From contig JASFRI010000021.1 in assembly GCA_050115015.1 (NCBI GenBank), forward strand, positions 1 to 22,341: a stretch of 22,341 nucleotides of DNA. Direction: 5' to 3'. The stretch is from JASFRI01 sp050115015 (GTDB lineage: Bacteria > Acidobacteriota > Polarisedimenticolia > CBDVAL01). A model generated the notes under the pieces. The model saw nothing but the letters and a program-made list of their open reading frames with translations. It made no database searches and was not told the origin of the DNA. Of the stretch, positions 15,110-22,341 are shown piece after piece (the stretch's first letter is position 1; every line of letters starts with the position of its first letter). The position numbers and the translations under genes are program-made.

Positions 15110-16383
15110 CGCCGGTGCCACCGGCGGAGCACCAGCGCCGCGTTCTTGGACCCGAACCCGATGCAGTTGCACAGCGCCGCCTCGATGCGGTGGTCCCGCG
15201 CGGTCCGGGGAACGTAGTCCAGGTCGCACTCGGGATCCGGGTTCTCCAGGTTGATCGTCGGATGCACCCGACCGTCCCGCATGGCGAGCAGGGTCGCCAC
15301 CACGCCGGCGGCACCGCTGGCCCCCTGGGGGTGGCCGATCATCGACTTCAGAGCGCTCATGGGGATGCGGTCGGCGTGGGCGCCGAAGGCGCGACGGACC
15401 GCCCGCGTCTCCACCACGTCGTTCAGCCGGGTGGCCGTGCCGTGGAGCGCCACGTGGTCGATGGCCTCGGGGTGCAGGCAGGCGTCCTGGATGGCCAGCG
15501 ACATGGCCCGGGCGGGCTCCGCGCCGTCCTCCTGCAGCCGCACCCGGTGGTAGGCCTCGCAGGTCGCGCCGTAGCCGATGACCTCCCCCAGGATCCCGGC
15601 GCCGCGCTTCCGGGCGCGTCCCATCTCCTCCAGCACCAGCATCCACGCCCCCTCGCCGAGGACGAACCCGTCGCGGTCCCGGTCGAAGGGACGGGAGGCG
15701 CGCTCCGGCCGGTCGTTGTAACGCCGGGACATCACCTTCATGAGATCGAACCCCATCAGGATCGCGTGGGTGATGGTCGAATCGGTGCCGCCGGTGAGCA
15801 CCACCTGGGCGTCGCCGCTGCGGATGTGCCGCATCGCGTAGCCGATGGCATCGGTGGAGGAGGTGCATCCGTTCGAGAGCACGTGGCTCATCCCGTGCAA
15901 CCCGAAGGCCGTGGAGATCTCCGACGAGATGGTCCCCGTGGTGGAGGACGGGATCACGTAGACCGAGGCCTTCTTCACCTCGTCCCGGTAGTAATAGCCG
16001 AGCTGTTTCTCGGTGAAGGCCAGGCCGCCTCCCCCGCAGCCGATGACCACGGCGGCCTCGCGCCCATCGCCCCGGTAGCGGCCGTCCTCCAGCAGGCCGG
16101 CCATCCGCAGCGCCTCACCCGCCGCCGCAATCCCGAGGGGGATCGCCCGGGGCAGGTGCCGGCGGTCCCTGGCCCGCAGGACGTCGGCTGCGTCGAAGTC
16201 CCGAACCTCGGCGGTGACCTGGACGTTGAGATCGGAGGGGTCGAAGCCCGCGGGCCGCCGGGTGCCGCTGCGTCCCTCGAGGGCGGCGGTCCAGAACGAC
16301 GTCACGTCGTTACCGATGGGCGTCACCGCGCCGATCCCGGTGACGGCCGCACGATGGGTCGGGATGTCGAGGAACCCGGACAA
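15106..16383 (-). CDS. Beta-ketoacyl-ACP synthase family protein (KAS I/II, FabF-like)
   Basis: A 425-residue thiolase-fold ketosynthase. It starts AAVTGIGAVTPIGND, the standard FabF opening, and has the full Cys-His-His triad: Cys173 in SNGCTSSTDA, His314 in LHGTATRLND and His351 in MIGHPQGASGAAG. The closing GFGSKNAALVL strand is also standard. It should perform decarboxylative Claisen condensation of an acyl chain with malonyl-ACP. GCTSSTDA in place of the more usual ACATG/ACSSS around Cys, and TRLND in place of TxxND, suggest a specialised rather than housekeeping enzyme. No fabG, fabZ or acyl carrier gene is nearby. The start is TTG at 16383, supported by GGAGGT six bases upstream; no in-frame ATG precedes the conserved N-terminus. 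Confidence 0.9.
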   Translation of the reverse strand: MSGFLDIPTHRAAVTGIGAVTPIGNDVTSFWTAALEGRSGTRRPAGFDPSDLNVQVTAEVRDFDAADVLRARDRRHLPRAIPLGIAAAGEALRMAGLLEDGRYRGDGREAAVVIGCGGGGLAFTEKQLGYYYRDEVKKASVYVIPSSTTGTISSEISTAFGLHGMSHVLSNGCTSSTDAIGYAMRHIRSGDAQVVLTGGTDSTITHAILMGFDLMKVMSRRYNDRPERASRPFDRDRDGFVLGEGAWMLVLEEMGRARKRGAGILGEVIGYGATCEAYHRVRLQEDGAEPARAMSLAIQDACLHPEAIDHVALHGTATRLNDVVETRAVRRAFGAHADRIPMSALKSMIGHPQGASGAAGVVATLLAMRDGRVHPTINLENPDPECDLDYVPRTARDHRIEAALCNCIGFGSKNAALVLRRWHRR

Positions 16384-16458
16384 GAACGGACCTCCACGGA
16401 GCCCTTGATGGTACCCTCATCGTGGTCCCGCCGCCAGCCCGGCGCCCGGACGCCGATA

Positions 16459-16467
16459 TGGTAGAAT
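16459..16467 (+). promoter_or_regulatory. Extended -10 promoter element of the DUF4149 gene
   Basis: TGGTAGAAT matches the extended -10 pattern TGnTAnAAT, 37 bases upstream of the ATG at 16504. No matching -35 is visible, as expected for extended -10 promoters. The gap 16384-16503 must also hold the minus-strand ketosynthase promoter. Confidence 0.45.
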
Positions 16468-16503
16468 CCGCTGCCGCGGCACCCGCGCGTCTCCGGAGGT
16501 CTC

Positions 16504-16968
16504 ATGGGCGTCTTCTTCTCGTTCCTGTTCCTGGGGTCCCTCGCCGTCTGGGTGGGGAGCATCGTCTTCTTCTCCTTCTTCGCGACGCCGGCGCTGTTCG
16601 CCACGAGCCCTCCCGGCGTGGCGCTGCGGACGGCGACCCCCCTGACCCGCGCCTTCGCGCATCTCGGATGGATCTGCGGGTTGCTGGCGATGATCTCCGT
16701 CCTCTTCCTGCCGCCCATCGAGGGGATCTACTCGACGACACGGATCGTGGTCGTGGCCGTCATGTTCCTCGTGTCCCTCTACCTCGCCTTCGGCCTGCGG
16801 GGGCAGGTGCGCCGGATCGAGGAGGCCGTGGCCGGCGCCGAGGGGGACGATGCGCCCAAGGCAGCCCTCGACGACTACGAGTCCCTGCGGGAGACCGCCG
16901 GCCAGCTGAACGGCTCCCTGCTCCTGCTCGGTGCGATCGTGGTGTTCATCACGGCCTTCTACATCTGA
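16504..16968 (+). CDS. DUF4149-type integral membrane protein
   Basis: A 154-residue protein with four hydrophobic segments at about residues 3-27, 52-72, 79-98 and 134-153. The N-terminal FLGSLAVWVGSIVFFSFFATPALF segment is characteristic of DUF4149-domain proteins, small bacterial membrane proteins with no assigned function. Between TM3 and TM4 lies a charged loop (RRIEEAVAGAEGDDAPKAALDDYESLRETAGQLNGS). The ATG at 16504 follows GGAGGT after a short 3-base spacer. The helicase gene follows in the same frame, beginning somewhere within 80 bases of this stop, so the two may be co-transcribed. No functional connection is visible. Confidence 0.82.
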   Translation: MGVFFSFLFLGSLAVWVGSIVFFSFFATPALFATSPPGVALRTATPLTRAFAHLGWICGLLAMISVLFLPPIEGIYSTTRIVVVAVMFLVSLYLAFGLRGQVRRIEEAVAGAEGDDAPKAALDDYESLRETAGQLNGSLLLLGAIVVFITAFYI

Positions 16969-17046
16969 TTTCCGGGCGGCCCGGAGGAGGCTGCGCCCAT
17001 CCAAGCCGATCCCCGCATCGTCACCGGCGGACGCTACGGCCGGAAC

Positions 17047-19962
17047 GTGATCGCGGAGCGATCCGTTCCCGCCCGTCCGGCGCGGTATGCCCCCTTCCCC
17101 GCGGAGATCCACCCGGACCTGGTGCGCGCACTGGAGGGGCGCGGCGTGGTCCGGCTGTTCGAGCACCAGGCCCTGGCGCTGGAGACGCTGGGGCGCGGTG
17201 AGCACCCCCTGGTGGTCACGCCGACGGCCTCGGGAAAGAGCCTCATCTACCAGATCCCCGCGCTGCAGGCGGCCCTGCGACGGGACGGGGCCCACCGCAG
17301 CCTGTTCCTGTTCCCGTACAAGGCGCTGGCCCGGGATCAGCTCGGCGCCCTCGAGGGGCTGGCCCGGGACCTGCGCCCCCTCGATCCGGTACGGGCGGCG
17401 ATCTACGACGGGGACACCCCCGCGGCCCGGCGCCGCAGGATCCGCGCGGACCTCCCGGAGATCCTCCTGACGAACCCCGACATGCTCCACCTGGGGCTGC
17501 TGGCCCACCACGAGGCCTGGCGCGACCTGTTCGGGGAGCTCGCCCACGTGGTCCTCGACGAGCTGCACGTCTACCGCGGCATCCTGGGCGCACACCTCCA
17601 CCACGTGCTGCGCCGCCTGCGACGGATCTGTCGCCACTACGGCTCGGAGCCTCGGTTCATCGTCTCCTCCGCCACGGTGGCGAACCCGGGCCGGTTCGCC
17701 GAGATGCTGGCGGGGGTTCCGTTCACCGTCGTCGACCGGTCCGGTGCGCCGAGGGCGGCACGCCACTTCGTGCTGCTGAACCCGCCGGCCAGCCCGTACA
17801 CCGCCGCGGCGCATCTGCTGGCGGCCTGCATGGATGCCGGCCTGAAGACCATCGCATTCACCAAGGCCCGCCGGATCACCGAGCTGATGCAGCGCTGGAT
17901 CACGATGGAGCGGCCGGACCTGCGCAGGAAGCTCGCCGCCTACCGTGCGGGCTACCTTCCGGAAGAGCGCCGTGACATCGAGCAGCGCCTGTTCTCCGGC
18001 GACCTGCTCGGGGTGATCTCCACGTCGGCCCTGGAACTGGGGGTGGACGTGGGGGGGCTCGACGTCTGCATCCTCGTGGGCTATCCGGGGAGCATCGTGC
18101 GCTTCTGGCAGCGAACGGGGCGCGTGGGCCGCCGCGAGCGGGATTCCCTGGTGGTGCTCATCGGCCTCCCGGACGCGCTGGATCAGTTCTTCCTCCGTCA
18201 CCCCGAGGAGCTGTTCGAGCGGGGCTACGAGGAGGCGGTCGCGGACCCGGACAACGAGGTCATCGCACGGGCCCACCTGATCTGTGCCGGGGCGGAGCTT
18301 CCCATGGCCGCCACCGAGGAGGAGCCCGAGTTCCGGCGCGGGACCCTGCGGCGGGCCCTCGACATGGCGGAGCGCGGGGAGCTCGTCCTCGATGCCGAGG
18401 GGTGCCGGCTGTTCTCGCTGCGCCGGCGTCCCCAACGGGACGTGGACCTGCGGGCCGGCGGACCGTCCTTCGCCATCCTGGAGGCGGGGAAGAGGCGCAC
18501 CATCGGCCAGGTGGACGGCGGTCGGGTGTTCCGGGAGTGCCACCCGGGTGCCATCTACCTACACGCCGGGGCGCAGTACCGGGTGGAGCACCTCGATCTG
18601 GATCGACGTCGCATCTTCGTGAGCCCCTCGGACGACGACTACTACACCGAGGTCCTCTCGGAGAAGGAGACGGAGATCCTCGAGGTGTATCGCGACGACG
18701 TGCGGGGGATCTTCCGGGCGGGCCTGGGTCGGCTCCGGGTGACCGAGGATCTGAAGGGGTTTCACCGGCGACGCCTGTTCCGGCAGGAGGTGCTGTCGAC
18801 CCACCCCCTGGACCTGCCCCCCCAGGTGTTCGAGACCGTCGGCCTGTGGCTGGACCTCCCGGAGGCGGTCCGGGACGAGGTGGCCCGCCGGGAGGGGCAC
18901 TTCATGGGCGCGATCCATGCGGTGGAGCACGCGGCGATCTCCCTCTTCCCGCTCCTCGCCATCGCCGACCGCGGGGACATCGGCGGGATCTCCTACCCGC
19001 TGCATCCGCAGACGTCCCGGGCGGGGATCTTCATCTACGACGGCCACCCGGGCGGCGTGGGGCTGGCGGCTCGGGGGTTCGACGAGCTCCAGCGCCTGCT
19101 GGAGCGCACCCGGGAGCAGTTGGCGTCCTGCAACTGCGAGAGCGGCTGTCCCTCCTGCATCCACTCGCCCAAGTGCGGCAACGGGAACAAGCCGCTGGAC
19201 AAGCCCTCGGCCCTCTGGCTGCTGGAGTTGCTGACCGGAAGCCGGGCGCTGGAGGGGGCGGCGCCGCCGCCGCCGGTCCGTCTGCGGCCCCGTGGTCCCG
19301 ACCGGGCGGCGGCGACGCCGGCGGACGTACCGCCCGCACCGGCCCTGGACGCGGCGGGAAGGCGTCTGGCCTTCGACCTCGAGACCCGGCGAGGTGCCGC
19401 CGACGTCGGCGGCTGGGGCCATGTCGACCGGATGGGTCTCGCCCTCGCCGTGGTGCAGGACCTCGATACCGGGGCCGTGCGCTCCTACCGCGAGGAGCAG
19501 GTGAAGGACCTGATCCTCGACCTGCTCACGGCGGACCTGGTGGTGGGATACAACGTGCTCCGCTTCGACTACCGGGTGCTGGAGGCCTACGCCTCCCGGG
19601 GCGCGCTGCGCCGGGTGCCCACCCTCGACCTGCTGCAGCAGATCCATGGGGTCCTGGGCTTTCGGGTGAAGCTGGACGACCTGGCCCGGGCCACCCTCGG
19701 CCGCGCCAAGTCCGCCGACGGGCTGCAGTCCCTGGAGTGGTTCCGGCAGGGACGGATGGACCTGATCGAGGAATACTGTCGACAGGACGTGGCGGTCACC
19801 GCGGATCTCTACCGCTTCGGGCGGACCCACGGGTATCTCCTCTACGCCGACCGCGAGGGCCGCAGGGTCCGGATCCCGGCTCGCTGGCAGGGGAGCGGCG
19901 CGGCGGCACCTCTCGCTCAGCCCCCGGGCTCCTCGTCGGCGATCGCCTCCCACCGCGAGTAG
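17047..19962 (+). CDS. DEAD/DEAH helicase (MrfA-like, DUF1998) fused to RNase H-like exonuclease domain (MrfB-like)
   Basis: A 971-residue protein from the GTG at 17047. Helicase motifs in order: TPTASGKS (58-65), DELH (171-174), SSAT (207-210), QRTGRVGRR (355-363). A DUF1998 region ends in a zinc-type Cys cluster, CNCESGCPSC with a following SPKC (C695, 697, 701, 704, 710). This is the arrangement of Bacillus MrfA, a mitomycin-repair helicase. A Pro/Ala linker (about 735-765) joins an RNase H-fold domain with DLE (D777, E779), D841 in GYNVLRFDYR and Y910-x3-D914, a DEDDy-like exonuclease pattern comparable to MrfB. The annotated start may be too short: conserved-looking sequence continues in frame upstream to 16999. 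The last 46 bases overlap the opposite-strand ABC-F gene. Confidence 0.9.
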   Translation: MIAERSVPARPARYAPFPAEIHPDLVRALEGRGVVRLFEHQALALETLGRGEHPLVVTPTASGKSLIYQIPALQAALRRDGAHRSLFLFPYKALARDQLGALEGLARDLRPLDPVRAAIYDGDTPAARRRRIRADLPEILLTNPDMLHLGLLAHHEAWRDLFGELAHVVLDELHVYRGILGAHLHHVLRRLRRICRHYGSEPRFIVSSATVANPGRFAEMLAGVPFTVVDRSGAPRAARHFVLLNPPASPYTAAAHLLAACMDAGLKTIAFTKARRITELMQRWITMERPDLRRKLAAYRAGYLPEERRDIEQRLFSGDLLGVISTSALELGVDVGGLDVCILVGYPGSIVRFWQRTGRVGRRERDSLVVLIGLPDALDQFFLRHPEELFERGYEEAVADPDNEVIARAHLICAGAELPMAATEEEPEFRRGTLRRALDMAERGELVLDAEGCRLFSLRRRPQRDVDLRAGGPSFAILEAGKRRTIGQVDGGRVFRECHPGAIYLHAGAQYRVEHLDLDRRRIFVSPSDDDYYTEVLSEKETEILEVYRDDVRGIFRAGLGRLRVTEDLKGFHRRRLFRQEVLSTHPLDLPPQVFETVGLWLDLPEAVRDEVARREGHFMGAIHAVEHAAISLFPLLAIADRGDIGGISYPLHPQTSRAGIFIYDGHPGGVGLAARGFDELQRLLERTREQLASCNCESGCPSCIHSPKCGNGNKPLDKPSALWLLELLTGSRALEGAAPPPPVRLRPRGPDRAAATPADVPPAPALDAAGRRLAFDLETRRGAADVGGWGHVDRMGLALAVVQDLDTGAVRSYREEQVKDLILDLLTADLVVGYNVLRFDYRVLEAYASRGALRRVPTLDLLQQIHGVLGFRVKLDDLARATLGRAKSADGLQSLEWFRQGRMDLIEEYCRQDVAVTADLYRFGRTHGYLLYADREGRRVRIPARWQGSGAAAPLAQPPGSSSAIASHRE

Positions 19963-21851
19963 CGGTCGGCGAGCTCCTCCTCCACCCGGCGCTTCTCCCG
20001 GGCGACCTCGGCGGCACGATCCGGTGAGGCGTAGACGACCGGGTCCGCCTGCGAGTCGGTGAGCGTCCGCAGTCGTTCCTCGAGGCCGGCAATCTCGTCC
20101 TCCAGCGGCGCCAGCCGATCCTCCAGCGCCCGGCGCTCCCGGTAACGCCGGTTGCGCTCCTCGGCCTCCGCCCGGCGCTCCGCGCGTCGATCCCCCTCCG
20201 GCCGGGGACCGGTGGCCGCCGCCACGCCGGTGGCGCCGGCGGCCTGCCGCGCGGCACAGCGCTCCAGGAAGGTGTCGTAGTCGCCCGGCTGGACGTCCAC
20301 GCGGCCATCGCCGACCTCCGCGATGGACGTGAGCGTGCGGTTGATGAAGTAGCGATCGTGGGAGACCACCACGAGCGTACCGTCGTACTCCGCCAGCGCG
20401 TCCTCCAGCACCTCCCGGCTCGGCAGATCCAGGTGGTTCGTGGGTTCGTCCAGCAGCAGCAGGTTCGCGGGCACGACGAGCAGGCGCGCCAGCGCGAGGC
20501 GGGCCCTCTCGCCGCCGGAGAGGATGCCGACACGCTTGTCCACGTCGTTCCCCGAGAACAGGAACCGGCCGAGCAGCGAGCGCAGCCCGGGGCGCAGGTC
20601 GTCGGGGGCGACCCGCTCCACCTCCTCCAGGACGGTCCGCCCGGGATCCAGGGACTCCAGATGGTGCTGGGCGAAGTGCCGCACGAGGACGTTGTGGCCG
20701 AGCTCGACGGTGCCGGCGTCGGGGCGCTCGGTTCCGGCCAGCAGCCGGAGCAGGGTCGACTTGCCGGCGCCGTTCGCTCCCACCAGCGCCACCCGGTCTC
20801 CCCGGCGGAGGAGGAGGTCGAGCTCCGGGTAGACCACGGTCGCGCCGTAGGCCTTGCGGACGCCCTCGAGACGGGCGACCGTGTCACCGGACCGCGGCGC
20901 GGGGGGGAACCCGAAACGGAGGGAGCGGCGCCGGCGTGGCGCGTCGACGCGCTCGACCTTCGAGAGCGCCCGGATCCGCGACTGGACCTGCCGGGCCTTG
21001 GTGTTCTTGTAGCGGAAGCGCTCGATGAAACGCTGCGTCTTCGTCAGCTCGCGTGCCTGCTGCCGCGCCGCCTTCACCGCCGCTGCCCGCCGGCTCTCCC
21101 GCTCGTCCAGGTAGGCGTCGTAGCCTCCGGCGAAGCTGCGTAAGCGGCCCGTCTCCAGCTCGACGATCCCGCGGACCATGCGGTTGAGGAAGAAGCGATC
21201 GTGGGACACCACCACGAAGGCGCCCTCGCGGCCGTCGAGATACGCCTCCAGCCAGGCGATCGCCTCCAGGTCCAGGTGGTTCGTGGGCTCGTCGAGCAGC
21301 AGCAGGTCCGGTTCGCCGAGGAGCAGCCGGGCGAGGATCACCCGCATCCGCCATCCGCCGGACAGGGCCCGGAGCGGCTCCGCGAACCGGGCGACCGGAA
21401 CGCCGAGACCGCCGAGGATCTCCCGCGCCCGCGCCTCGATCCGCTCGCCGCCCAGGTGCTCGAATCGTTGCCGCGCCTCACCGTACGCCGCGGAGAGGAC
21501 CGCCGCCTCCGGGTCCCCCGGCGCGGTCCGCGCCATGCGCTCCTCGAGCTCCCGCACCCGTCCCTCGAGGCCGCGCCATTCCGCCGCGCCGTCCAGCACC
21601 GCCGCGAGCACGGTTCCCGCCGCCGCCGCCTCCACCTCCTGGGGCAGGTAGCCGACGCGGACCCGTTTCGCCCGCACGACCGTACCGTCGTCCGGCCGGT
21701 CCAGGCCCGCCACCAGCCGCAGGAGCGTGGTCTTCCCGGCGCCGTTCGGTCCGACGAGCCCCAGACGGGCCCCCTCGGGTATGAGCCAGGACAGGTCCTC
21801 GAACAGGACTCGAGGCCCGAACTGCCGTCGCACTCGTTCCAGGCGGATCAC
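19917..21851 (-). CDS. ABC-F family ATP-binding protein (Uup/EttA type)
   Basis: A 644-residue soluble protein with two ABC ATPase domains and no membrane segments, the hallmark of ABC-F proteins, which act on ribosomes. Domain 1 has GPNGAGKT (34-41), LSGGWRMR and LLLLDEPTNHLDL. A charged helical linker (about 240-310, RQQARELTKTQRFIERFRYKN) follows, corresponding to the P-site tRNA interaction motif. Domain 2 has GANGAGKS, LSGGERAR and a second DEPTNHLDL. The C-terminus is a basic/acidic coiled coil (about 545-640), as in Uup and YheS. I chose GTG at 21851, giving the typical MIRLERVRRQFG opening and a GGAG site; an in-frame ATG at 21887 is possible but has no ribosome site. Which ABC-F subfamily it belongs to is not decided. 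Confidence 0.93.
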   Translation of the reverse strand: MIRLERVRRQFGPRVLFEDLSWLIPEGARLGLVGPNGAGKTTLLRLVAGLDRPDDGTVVRAKRVRVGYLPQEVEAAAAGTVLAAVLDGAAEWRGLEGRVRELEERMARTAPGDPEAAVLSAAYGEARQRFEHLGGERIEARAREILGGLGVPVARFAEPLRALSGGWRMRVILARLLLGEPDLLLLDEPTNHLDLEAIAWLEAYLDGREGAFVVVSHDRFFLNRMVRGIVELETGRLRSFAGGYDAYLDERESRRAAAVKAARQQARELTKTQRFIERFRYKNTKARQVQSRIRALSKVERVDAPRRRRSLRFGFPPAPRSGDTVARLEGVRKAYGATVVYPELDLLLRRGDRVALVGANGAGKSTLLRLLAGTERPDAGTVELGHNVLVRHFAQHHLESLDPGRTVLEEVERVAPDDLRPGLRSLLGRFLFSGNDVDKRVGILSGGERARLALARLLVVPANLLLLDEPTNHLDLPSREVLEDALAEYDGTLVVVSHDRYFINRTLTSIAEVGDGRVDVQPGDYDTFLERCAARQAAGATGVAAATGPRPEGDRRAERRAEAEERNRRYRERRALEDRLAPLEDEIAGLEERLRTLTDSQADPVVYASPDRAAEVAREKRRVEEELADRYSRWEAIADEEPGG

Positions 21852-21914
21852 GGCGTCTCCAGGGGGCGGGCGTTCGCGACCCGCCATTGTACGGGAGCCG
21901 GACCGCGGTGCGTG

Positions 21915-21923
21915 TGCTAGAAT
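21915..21923 (+). promoter_or_regulatory. Extended -10 element just before the Cys-rich gene
   Basis: TGCTAGAAT fits the extended -10 consensus TGnTAnAAT. It ends only ten bases before the ATG at 21934, so transcription would begin about 3-5 bases upstream of the start codon. No Shine-Dalgarno sequence fits in that space. Confidence 0.45.
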
Positions 21924-21933
21924 CGCGGGATCC

Positions 21934-22341
21934 ATGGCGATCTGCATCCACTGTCGACAGCGCAAGGGAAAGCGGGCCTGCCCGGCCCTGGCGGGCTCCA
22001 TCTGCCCGTCCTGTTGCGGCCAGCATCGCCAGGTGACCATCGCCTGCCCCCCGGACTGTGTCCACCTCGAGCCCCATGGGGCCTACCAGCGCCGGCGGAC
22101 GATGGACCGCGTGCCGCCCGGGTGGATCCAGAGAGTCATGGGATACGAGCGGCGGGATCCTGCCACCCAGGAGATCGTCCACGAGACCCAGGTCGCACTC
22201 TGCCTCTTCGCGCAGCAGCGGTCGGTCAGCCGCCGGGAGGCGCGCGACGGCCTGGAGTTCGCGCGGCAGCGCATGAGCCCCATCGAGGTCCCGGTGGCAA
22301 CCGCGCCGCCGTTCGGCGAATTCCTCCTCGAGCGGCTGGAC
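21934..22341 (+). CDS. Cysteine-rich N-terminal protein, unknown function (3' end outside window)
   Basis: The frame is open from ATG 21934 to the window edge, 136 codons with no stop. The first 45 residues hold eight cysteines: C4 and C7 (CIHC), C16, C24, C27, C28 (CPSCC), C39 and C43 (CPPDC). This looks like one or two zinc-binding knuckles. The motif CPSCCGQHRQ followed by CPPDCVHL occurs at the start of uncharacterised bacterial proteins, which I recognise as a recurrent pattern but cannot name. The remaining visible part is helical and contains no catalytic motif. The gene is divergent from the ABC-F gene, 82 bases apart, and seems to be transcribed from a promoter almost touching its start codon. 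Confidence 0.75.
   Translation, partial: MAICIHCRQRKGKRACPALAGSICPSCCGQHRQVTIACPPDCVHLEPHGAYQRRRTMDRVPPGWIQRVMGYERRDPATQEIVHETQVALCLFAQQRSVSRREARDGLEFARQRMSPIEVPVATAPPFGEFLLERLD

Overview
The window is a densely packed, very GC-rich bacterial chromosome segment with 18 protein-coding genes, two of them cut by the window edges. There are no RNA genes, no CRISPR array, no transposase or phage genes, and no gene-free stretch over about 300 bases. Lipoprotein, Tat and Sec-type export signals, c-type cytochromes, a UDP-galactopyranose mutase and proteobacteria-like promoters point to a free-living Gram-negative bacterium with respiratory metabolism. I cannot place it to phylum: the LDH-like malate dehydrogenase tail and the NrfD/FeS/cytochrome module fit several lineages (Proteobacteria, Desulfobacterota, Acidobacteriota, Methylomirabilota).

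Layout. 1-257: end of malate dehydrogenase. 392-2202 (+): a small two-helix membrane protein translationally coupled to an iron-sulfur photolyase of the FeS-BCP/PhrB family. 2286-5216 (-): a three-gene redox operon encoding a membrane-anchored tetraheme cytochrome c, a Tat-exported four-cluster ferredoxin and a NrfD/DsrP-type quinone-interacting membrane protein, with no catalytic subunit beside it. 5452-6603 (-): glf. 6829-7296 (-): a secreted PDZ protein, divergent from a histidine kinase/OmpR-type response regulator pair (7515-9873, +). 10003-12536 (+): a DUF1338 (2-oxoadipate dioxygenase/decarboxylase family) gene overlapping an FAD-linked D-2-hydroxyacid dehydrogenase; together they could take 2-oxoadipate through D-2-hydroxyglutarate to 2-oxoglutarate.

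12533-12698 is a 166-bp imperfect palindrome bounded by CTAG that sits exactly between two convergent genes and supplies the TAG stop codon of both. 12695-13468 (-): a membrane protein with a duplicated GxGQxxNGQ motif. 13650-16383 (-): a tightly overlapping operon of ketosynthase, SAM methyltransferase and a lipoprotein-like export. 16504-19962 (+): a DUF4149 membrane protein and a large DEAD/DEAH helicase that joins a MrfA-like helicase to a MrfB-like exonuclease domain. 19917-21851 (-): an ABC-F ATPase whose 3' end overlaps the helicase. 21934 to the edge (+): a cysteine-rich protein that looks almost leaderless.

The most noteworthy items are the stop-codon-donating palindrome, the helicase-exonuclease fusion with an unclear start codon, the coupled 2-oxoadipate pair, the orphan redox module and the ketosynthase operon.
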